From NCBI GenBank assembly GCA_002335495.1, contig DDBW01000005.1, positions 537 to 46,469 on the forward strand: a stretch of 45,933 bases of DNA, read 5' to 3'. The position numbers and the translations under genes are program-made. The DNA comes from Candidatus Dojkabacteria bacterium UBA2022 (lineage in GTDB: Bacteria; Patescibacteriota; Dojkabacteria; SC72). Positions 16,403-24,900 of the stretch are shown here, piece by piece; position 1 is the first letter of the stretch, and every line of letters starts with the position of its first letter. A model generated the notes under the pieces. That model saw only the letters and a program-made list of their open reading frames with translations. It was not told the origin of the DNA and searched no databases.

Positions 16403-18847
16403 ATGCAATACGATTTTAAAGAAGTAGAGAAGAAGTGGAAAAATAGGTGGTATGACGAGAATATCTATGCAACGAATGACGATGCTAAAGGAGAGAAGAA
16501 GTATGTGTTGGTAGAGTTTCCATACCCAAGCGGAAGTGGTTTACATGTCGGCCATGCCTTCTCTTTTACTGCAGGAGACGTGTATTCCAGATATATGAGG
16601 ATGAGAGGATATAACGTCCTTTTTCCAATGGGATGGGACGCTTTTGGTCTCCCTACTGAAAACTATGCAATCAAAACTAAGCGCAAACCTCAAGAGGTTA
16701 CCAAGGAAAATACCGAGATGTTCAAACAGCAGATGAAAGACCTTGGATTCTCATTTGACTGGGATCGAGAGGTTAATACTACTGACCCTGACTACTATAA
16801 ATGGACTCAATGGATATTCATTAAGTTATTTGAGAAGGGATTAGCGTATAAAGATGAGATGCCTATAAACTGGTGTCCTTCATGCAAGATCGGTTTGGCA
16901 AATGAAGAGGTTGTTGATGGTAATTGTGAAAGATGTGGCACTCCAACGGAGAAAAGAAATATAAGTCAGTGGATTGTGAAGATTACCGATTACGCAGATA
17001 GACTTATTGAAGGTCTTAAAGACACTGCCTTTATTGATAAGGTTAAGGCGGCTCAGATTAACTGGATAGATAGGAAAGAGTGGATTGATATAACCTATCC
17101 AATTGATGGTAGCAGTGAGAGTGTTACAGTTGCTACCACTCGCCCAGATACTAACTTTGGAGCTACTTTTATCGTTTTGGCTCCTGAACATAGGTTGGTA
17201 GATCTATTATTAAAGGGTGATATTATAACCGATCAGAATATAGATAGTATTCGAGAATACGTTAAGAAGGCTAGAAATAAGTCTGAGTTAGATAGGCAGA
17301 AAGAAGTTATAGGTAGAGAGAAGACGGGAGTTTTTACAGGGATGTATGCAGTTAATCATCTTACTGGAAGAAAGATGCCTATTTGGATTACCGATTTTGT
17401 ATTAAGTTCTGTTGGAACAGGGGCAGTAGTAGGAGTACCTGGACATGATGTTAGAGACTTTGAGTTTGCACAGCAGTTTGAATTACCGATAGTTAGAGTT
17501 GTTGTAGGCAAGGATGGCGATATGTCCGAAATAACGAAGAAAGAGCAAGTGCAAGAAGAGGAGGGGACTATGATTAATTCTGGTTTCCTAGATGGCTTGG
17601 ATATTAAGGAGGCTACTAGAAAAGTTATGGACTATATTGAAGATAAAGGTTGGGGAAAGCGATCTATTAGGTACCACTTGAGAGATTGGATATTTAGCAG
17701 GCAGCACTATTGGGGAGAACCTATTCCAATGATTCATTGTGATTCGTGTGGATGGAACCCTGTTCCTGAGTCAGATTTGCCGATCAAACTTCCTGAACTA
17801 GATCATTACGAACCTACTGATACTGGAGAGAGTCCGTTAGCAAAGGTTGAAGAGTGGGTTAAGACCGTATGTCCGAAATGTGGAGGAGTGGCTAGGAGGG
17901 AGACTGATACTATGCCTAACTGGGCAGGTAGTGATTGGTATTTCATAAGGTATTTGGATAATGGAAATAATTCGGAAATAGCTTCGATGGATAAGATGAA
18001 GGCCTGGTTGCCGGTTGATGTATATATAGGAGGTGACGAGCATAATACCTTACATTTGTTGTACTCAAGGTTTATATACCAGTTCTTATATGATCTAGGT
18101 CACGTTCCTACGTCTGAACCTTATTACCAGCGTATATCACATGGTGTAATTTTAGGCCCAGATAATAGAAGGATGAGTAAGTCAAAGGGGAATGTAATTG
18201 TTCCTGAGGATGTAACTGTTAAGGTCGGAGTAGACGCTACAAGAGCCTACTTAATGTTCATAGGGCCATTTGATGGAACCATGGCATGGAATGATAATGC
18301 TTTAATGGGGGTAAAGAGATTTGTCGATCGCCTTTATAGGATGTTCATTACAAAGTATCCCGAAGCCGGTCAAGATAGTGAAGATGTGAGCAGAATTCTT
18401 CATAAAACCATCAAGTTTGCTACTGATGGATTAGCTTCTTTTCAGAACAATACCGTTGTTGCAAAGTGGATGGAGTTACTGAACTTTTTAGAGAAACAAG
18501 ATGCTTCAAATATATCTAAAGGCACCTTTGAAGCCTTTACTAAGATGATTTCACCTATCATGCCATATATTGCAGAGGATCTCTGGAATTTTATGGGATA
18601 TGAATTCTCAGTTCATCAGCAGAGTTGGCCTGAGTATGATGAGAAGTGGTTGCAATCTGATGTTGTCGAGATTCCAGTGCAAATTAATGGCAAGTTAAAA
18701 GGTAAAGTTGAGGTCTCTACCGATGCTACTGAAGAGGATGTTAAAATTACTGTATTTGCAAACGATCAGTTGAAGGCTTCCTTGGACGGTGCAAATATTC
18801 GTAAAATCATCTATGTAAAAGGAAAGATTGCTAACATTATAGTGTAG
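16403..18847 (+). CDS. leuS: Leucyl-tRNA synthetase
   Basis: Charges tRNA-Leu with leucine. 814 residues, normal for bacterial LeuRS. Class I signatures are present: HVGH within PYPSGSGLHVGHAF (about residues 40-53), and MSKSKGN (about 590-596). Zinc-ribbon cysteines CPSCKIGLANEEVVDGNCERC precede the CP1 editing domain (about 220-410), which includes the threonine-rich TTRPDT editing motif. The C-terminal anticodon-binding and LeuRS tail domains are complete. A TATAAT at 16372-16377 offers a second, promoter-proximal start beyond the attenuator, so control by the leader may be partial. Confidence 0.97.
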   Translation: MQYDFKEVEKKWKNRWYDENIYATNDDAKGEKKYVLVEFPYPSGSGLHVGHAFSFTAGDVYSRYMRMRGYNVLFPMGWDAFGLPTENYAIKTKRKPQEVTKENTEMFKQQMKDLGFSFDWDREVNTTDPDYYKWTQWIFIKLFEKGLAYKDEMPINWCPSCKIGLANEEVVDGNCERCGTPTEKRNISQWIVKITDYADRLIEGLKDTAFIDKVKAAQINWIDRKEWIDITYPIDGSSESVTVATTRPDTNFGATFIVLAPEHRLVDLLLKGDIITDQNIDSIREYVKKARNKSELDRQKEVIGREKTGVFTGMYAVNHLTGRKMPIWITDFVLSSVGTGAVVGVPGHDVRDFEFAQQFELPIVRVVVGKDGDMSEITKKEQVQEEEGTMINSGFLDGLDIKEATRKVMDYIEDKGWGKRSIRYHLRDWIFSRQHYWGEPIPMIHCDSCGWNPVPESDLPIKLPELDHYEPTDTGESPLAKVEEWVKTVCPKCGGVARRETDTMPNWAGSDWYFIRYLDNGNNSEIASMDKMKAWLPVDVYIGGDEHNTLHLLYSRFIYQFLYDLGHVPTSEPYYQRISHGVILGPDNRRMSKSKGNVIVPEDVTVKVGVDATRAYLMFIGPFDGTMAWNDNALMGVKRFVDRLYRMFITKYPEAGQDSEDVSRILHKTIKFATDGLASFQNNTVVAKWMELLNFLEKQDASNISKGTFEAFTKMISPIMPYIAEDLWNFMGYEFSVHQQSWPEYDEKWLQSDVVEIPVQINGKLKGKVEVSTDATEEDVKITVFANDQLKASLDGANIRKIIYVKGKIANIIV

Positions 18848-18880
18848 TCAGTCTTGTCGCAAAAATAGGGTGAGTAAATT

Positions 18881-18909
18881 TTGACAGTTAACCCGTTTTC
18901 CTTTACTAT
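18881..18909 (+). promoter_or_regulatory. Promoter of the giant surface-protein gene
   Basis: TTGACA (18881-18886), 17-base spacer, TACTAT (18904-18909). Predicted start about 18916, giving a 50-base leader. It separates this gene from leuS. Confidence 0.78.
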
Positions 18910-18965
18910 GAAAGGACAGAGGGTGTCTTTGATCACAATCTGTGAATGGGTTTAAAACTGTCTAA

Positions 18966-21900
18966 ATGAGTAAGCTGGTAGAGTACTGCCTAAAATTAAA
19001 TAAAACGGCTCTAATCCTCGCTTTTATTCCTGTAATAGGATTAATGTTTGCTATATATTTCTCCACTCAAGTTTTTGCAACCTCCGAAACTATCAACTTT
19101 CAAGGAAAGATTGTACGTAATGATGCTGGAAATGAAGGTCTGAATGTTACGGCTGGTTCTCCTGCTTGTGTATTTCTCGGACCAAGTAACGACACTTGTG
19201 ATTTTCGCGTTAAGTACTATAGTGCGGATACAGCTGGGACTTTGCTTGCAACTGAAGTTTTCAGTAATAAAGAGATAGGTGAATATAACGGTATTTTCAA
19301 CCTTACACTTGGAACAGGATCTTTTACTGCCGGTAGTGAAGCCAACTTCAGAAATATGTTTTTGAATAATACTGCTGTATACATGGAGGTTGATTTTGCT
19401 CCTGATGGAACTAGCTATACTGAAACCTTCCTTGATGATGCAGGCAAGCGTATGGCTGTAAGGGCCGTTGCATATGCAATTAGCGCACAAGGTGCGAGTA
19501 AGCAGTTTCAGTTTGATAGTGCAAACGATGCCACTGGATATAGTAATATCGCCGCGGGTCAGGTCTTTTATGACGGTAACGATAACGTTTTAAGGTTATA
19601 TGACGGTAGTAATTGGTTGGCTATCCAAGCTTCCATTGGAAATCTTCCTTCGTACTGGCTTCTTAATGAGGCTACAGATCCAGATATTATTTATAGCTAT
19701 ACAGGTCTGGATGTGGCGTTTGGGGGGAGTGATAGTTCTTCACCGTTTTTCTATGATGTTAGCGGTCAACTTTTGACTCTGACAAATACTACTTCCGGAC
19801 TTAGTTTCCGTGTTAATGACCAGGCTGGGGATACAACCCCATTTGCTATTGATGCGAACGGAAATGTTGGTATAGGTACTGATGCTCCAGGGGCTAAGCT
19901 TGAAGTAACGGGTGGCAGAACTATTCTAGAGTCTCTAGGGGAGAGTCAAACTTTGGGTATAGGTCGTACCGATGGTGCGGGGATGTATTGGTTAGGTGTT
20001 AACGCTTCAAGTACTCCTGCCTTAAGCTTTTTGAATAATGCTGGGACAGAGAGGTTTAGAATTTCCGACGACGGGGGGGTAGTTCAGATTGGTGCTAATG
20101 ACAGCGATATTTCGATTAGTCTTCGAAAGGCGACTGTTGATGCTACGCACATTGATTGGAGGCTTACCAATGCTGCTAACAACAAGGATATGACAATCTC
20201 GGGGTATAACGGTACCACAGCATACAATTTTGTTAAGTTTGATTGGGATAATCAGATTACGAATTTCGAAACTGGCAGAGTTAGTATTGGAGTGTCGAAT
20301 CCTAGTGCTTTCTTAGCTATAAAGGCTGCTACGGCATCAAGGGCGCAGTTAAACCTAGTTAGCTCTGTTGGAATTGATCCTACCAGTCCTGTTTCGGGGG
20401 ATCTTTGGTGGAATGGTACTAACTTGTACTTTTTTGATGGCTCCAGTTCTGTTGATCTGCTCTCTGGGGGAGGAGGTGGAGGTAGTAGTTTATTTACAGA
20501 TGGAGGATCAATTACCTACCTTACTTCCATTACCGATAGTCTTGCATTAGGAGGAACTGGTGCCAGTAGTCCATTTTATTTTAATGCTAGCAATCAAGTA
20601 CTTACTCTGACAAATACTACCTCCGGTCTTAGTTTCGTAGTTAATGATGAGGCTAGTGATACTACTCCTTTTGTGATTGATGCCGATGGTAATGTTGGTA
20701 TCGGTACGTCAACTCCTGGAGGCAAGTTAGAAGTTGCAGGAGCCTCTTCAATTATCTCAAATACAACTGGCGATATTACTTTTGATTCTGCCTCTGGGAA
20801 TATATCTTTTGCTGGAGATAGTATTACAAATGCATTAAACGGAACTTTTTCTGGTAATGTAGTGCTAAATGGGGGGCAGCTGCAGTTGGGTAATCACGCC
20901 GCCAACCCTACGTCAGTTGGTGAAGGATCAATGGTTTATAACAGTGTAGATAAAAAGATTTATTACTATAAAGATACTGGGTGGTCAGAGGTAGGTAAGG
21001 TATATACAGGAACTACTGGCCAGATGTTAAGGCATGACGGAACAGATTGGACAGCAAGTAGTGTTCTGACAAACGATGGCACTAATATTGCTGTTAGCGG
21101 ACAACTACAGGTTGGAAATTATGCTAGTAAGCCTACTGGAGTTGGAAGTGGATCTTTGGTTTACGATACAACGCTAGGAAGCCTATTTGTATATGATGGA
21201 ACTGATTGGAAGGCAATTTCTACAAGTCAGCTTCATTCTGCTACAGGAGTTGTTTCTGATGGCTCATATTTGGAGCTTGTACATAATGAGAACTCATTCG
21301 ATTTGATAAGTAATGCCTGGGTTAAAGTTGGGAGTCAGTGGAAGCCTGCGGTTGATAATTCAAATTCGGTAATTCACGATTTTGATAATGAATTTAATGC
21401 GTATTTCAAGGAAAAAAAGAAGGTTAGCTCGGTGGCTCTTAACTACAACGAGAACGATTTAGGGACGGGAAGTGATGGTGCTGTAACTATTGCGGCAAGC
21501 GTAAGTATCAACACAACTAATAGTATTACAGGTCGTAGTTGTGTAGATGGAGGAGACGCCGTGAACTATAGCGTAACTGCTTTGACAAGTACAACCGCCA
21601 CTTTGGAGAGCTCACCTTCTGCAGGATGTTTGAGTATTGACGATGAAGTTCTTTTGATTAATCTTCGAGGAACAGGTACCAACTATTCTAATGTAGGTAA
21701 CTATGAAACTTTAAGGGTTCAAAGTATCGCAGGTAGTACGGTAACGTTCACCACTAGTAAAACTAAGTATTACGGTAACGGAGTAAGTGATGATACCAAT
21801 ATTGGTTTAGCGGCGGGAAATCAGGCCGTAATGTTGCAGCGCGTTCCTAATTATACTAACTTAACAGTAAACTCAGGTATTAATTTCTATCCCGATGAAT

Positions 21901-24900
21901 GGGTTTCCCCGACAGGGGTTGTAAATAATGGGGCTGGAGAAGGTGGGGTCATGTTCTTCAGGGCCACGGGGATTGTTAGTATTGGTGGCAACGTTCATGC
22001 CACGGGGAGGGGATATACTGCCGCAGTCTACTCTGCTCCATACAACGCGGCGGCAAGAGGGGGAGAGTCATTTTGTGCTGGTAGTGTTGCGGCCCCTACT
22101 GACGCGGGCGGAGGTTCGGGAGGCCACAGTGCAGGAATTACTCCCGGTACAAACAATCTATGTGGAGGAGGTGGAGGTGGTGGTGTAAATACTGGTGGTT
22201 CGGTTGGTTCGGGAAGGGTTGGTTCGGCTACTGGAGGAGCTGGAGGAGGAGGTGGTGGTGCCATAACTAATAATCATGGAGATGGAGGAGGAGGTGCGGG
22301 AGGTGGATATGGTACTGGAGGTGCTGGGGGAGCCGGTGCTGGGGGAGCGAATGGTGCATCAGGGACTACAAATCAAAGCGGCTCTGGTGCTACTGGTGTA
22401 TTTTCTACTTATGGATACGGAGGAGGAGGAGGTGGTGGTGGTACTTACGGAGATGCTTATTTATCCAAGCTGTTTTTTGGCTCCGCTGGTGGAGGAGGAG
22501 GTGGTGGTGCCCAAACAGGCACTTCCTATCCAGGAGGTGCGGGAGGTGATGGTGGTGGTATTGTGTATATTGCAGGTGGATCTGTCACTGTTACTGGAAC
22601 TTTGAGATCAGGTGGGAATAACGGATCTAATGGTAGCACCTCTGGTGGTTGGGGGGGAGCCGGTGGAGGCGCTGGGGCAGGTGGGTCAATTAAGGTCGTT
22701 GGAAATAGTATTTCTCTGAATACAGGGGCTACTAGTGCTACGGGAGGTAGTGCAGGAAGCGGTACTTTTAACGGGGGTGCAGGGGGTAGTGGAAGAATTG
22801 CAGTTTACTATTCAACCTCGGTTTCAGGTACCACAAATCCGGCGTACCTGGGAAGCTCTCTCTCATATCATAATTACGCTGTATTTACTTCTAAGGAGGT
22901 TCATACCCCAGGTGCTACCTCATACGGCAGCCTATATTGGACGGAAAACTTGCCATCCGGTACTGAAGTTCAATTCCAGACCCGATCTGGGGCAACTTCT
23001 AATTCAAAAGATGGTTCATGGGAAGGATGGGTCCCAAATGTCTCTTCTGTGACTCTTCAAAGTGCAGACACGCATACTGATTTCACAGGTACAAATGCTA
23101 CGGTAGCGGAGGGGGACGTTACTAGAAACATTGACTACTTTGAGGATGAGGATGAGTTTACTGTTGGAAATCTAACTAAGATAACTTCTACAGCAGCAAA
23201 CGGATATGCTGAAGCTACCATTGCTTCTACGGATCTGTCTTCAAGACGGTATATTACGGCTTGGGTCAGATCGTCAGTTGCAGGTAATGTTATAAAAATG
23301 GGATTTGGAGAATCTCTTGCTACAGAACAAGAAATAATTTTTTCAATAGATCAGATAAATACCTGGCAGAAAGTATATTGGGACATAGGTTCAATAACAG
23401 GCACCGCAAGAGATGCTGTTACGAAGCTAAGGATGACAATTACTCAAAATGGGGTAACTGCTTATTTAGATGATATAAAATCGGAGAGTTATAGGACTTC
23501 TCCAGGTGGTTCGGCTATAGCATCTACTGCAAACGAGTATATTCAGTACCGAGTTATCTTAAGTACTTCGGATACAGCTAATACCCCTACGGTCTCCAAT
23601 ATCCGACTTGGATATACAAATTCAGTAGGTACATACACTATAGACGCAAATAGGGTAAGAACTTCCGTAGATAAAGACTTTTACGACTCAACTAGGTTAA
23701 CTCTTTCTGAGTATAACCTGTCTGATTATAAAAAAATAAAAACCTTTGTAGGCCCTAACCAGGTGGTTTCTTCTGGGTCGATTGTCTTAGGGAATGGAGC
23801 TGATGGGGCAGTTACTATTTCTGGCACTATCAACATTAATGTCACAAATAGCATAAGCGGAAGGAGTTGTATCGATGGGGGGGACGCTGTTAACTATAGT
23901 GTTACCTCGCTGACAAACACGACAGCTACTTTGGAAAGCTCTCCTTCAATTGGATGTTTAAACCCTAACGACGAAGTACTGTTGATTAACCTTCGAGGTA
24001 CCGGAACTAACTATGTAAATGTAGGCAACTACGAAACCCTGCGGATTCAAAGCATAGCGGGTAGTACAGTAACTTTTGCGACAAGCAAGACTAAATATTA
24101 TGGAGATGGGATGTCTGACGATACTAATATTGGTCTTTCTTCCAGTAGTCAGGCTGTTATGTTACAACGCGTTCCGAACTATACTAACGTCCACGTAACC
24201 TCAGGGTCCTTGCTAAATCCCGACGATTGGATTCCACCTACGGGAGGGGTTCATAATGGGGCTGGTGAGGGAGGAGTTGTCTTTTTCAGGGCTACAGGTT
24301 CCGTTACTGGTGATGGTGGAATTACAGCTTTCTCTAAAGGCTATACCGGATCTACCACGAACGCAACTCACAGCACAGCTGCATTAGGTGGAGAATCCTT
24401 CTGCGCGGGTAGTGCTGCATCTCCTAACGGTGCAGGAGGTGGATCTGGTGGATTTAATGGGTCTATAAATGGGGGAGCAAACAATCTCTGCGGTGGTGGA
24501 GGAGGAGGTGGTGTTAACACGGCGGGAAGTGCTGGTAGTGGAGCTGCTGGAAGTTTAACTGGAGGAGCAGGTGGAGCCGGTGGTGGAGCTATAGTTAGCA
24601 ATAATGGTGATGGAGGAAGTGGAGCCGGTGGTGGATATGGTACTGGTGGAGCAGGAGGGATTGGCCCCGGAGGAAATGGTGTTGCAGGGACCACTAATCA
24701 GAGTGGAGCCGGTGGTGCGGGTTTACTTTCTACTTATGGATACGGAGGAGGAGGTGGTGGTGGAGGTACTTACGGAGACGAATCATTATCAAAGTTATTC
24801 TTTGGATCTGCTGGAGGAGCTGGAGGTGGTGGTGCACAATCAGGCAATTCCTATCCAGGAGGGGCCGCGGGAGACGGTGGAGGCATAGTATATATCGAGG

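Noticed and set aside
22028..22264. Proline-rich ORF on the minus strand (also 24368-24694 and 24851-25045)
   Set aside because: These are mirror images of glycine codons in the giant gene. GGN repeats on one strand give CCN/CC-rich frames on the other.
22276..22605. Val/Glu-rich plus-strand ORF in another frame of the giant gene
   Set aside because: It is a frame shadow of the Gly-rich block; the annotated frame has a signal helix and recognisable modules.
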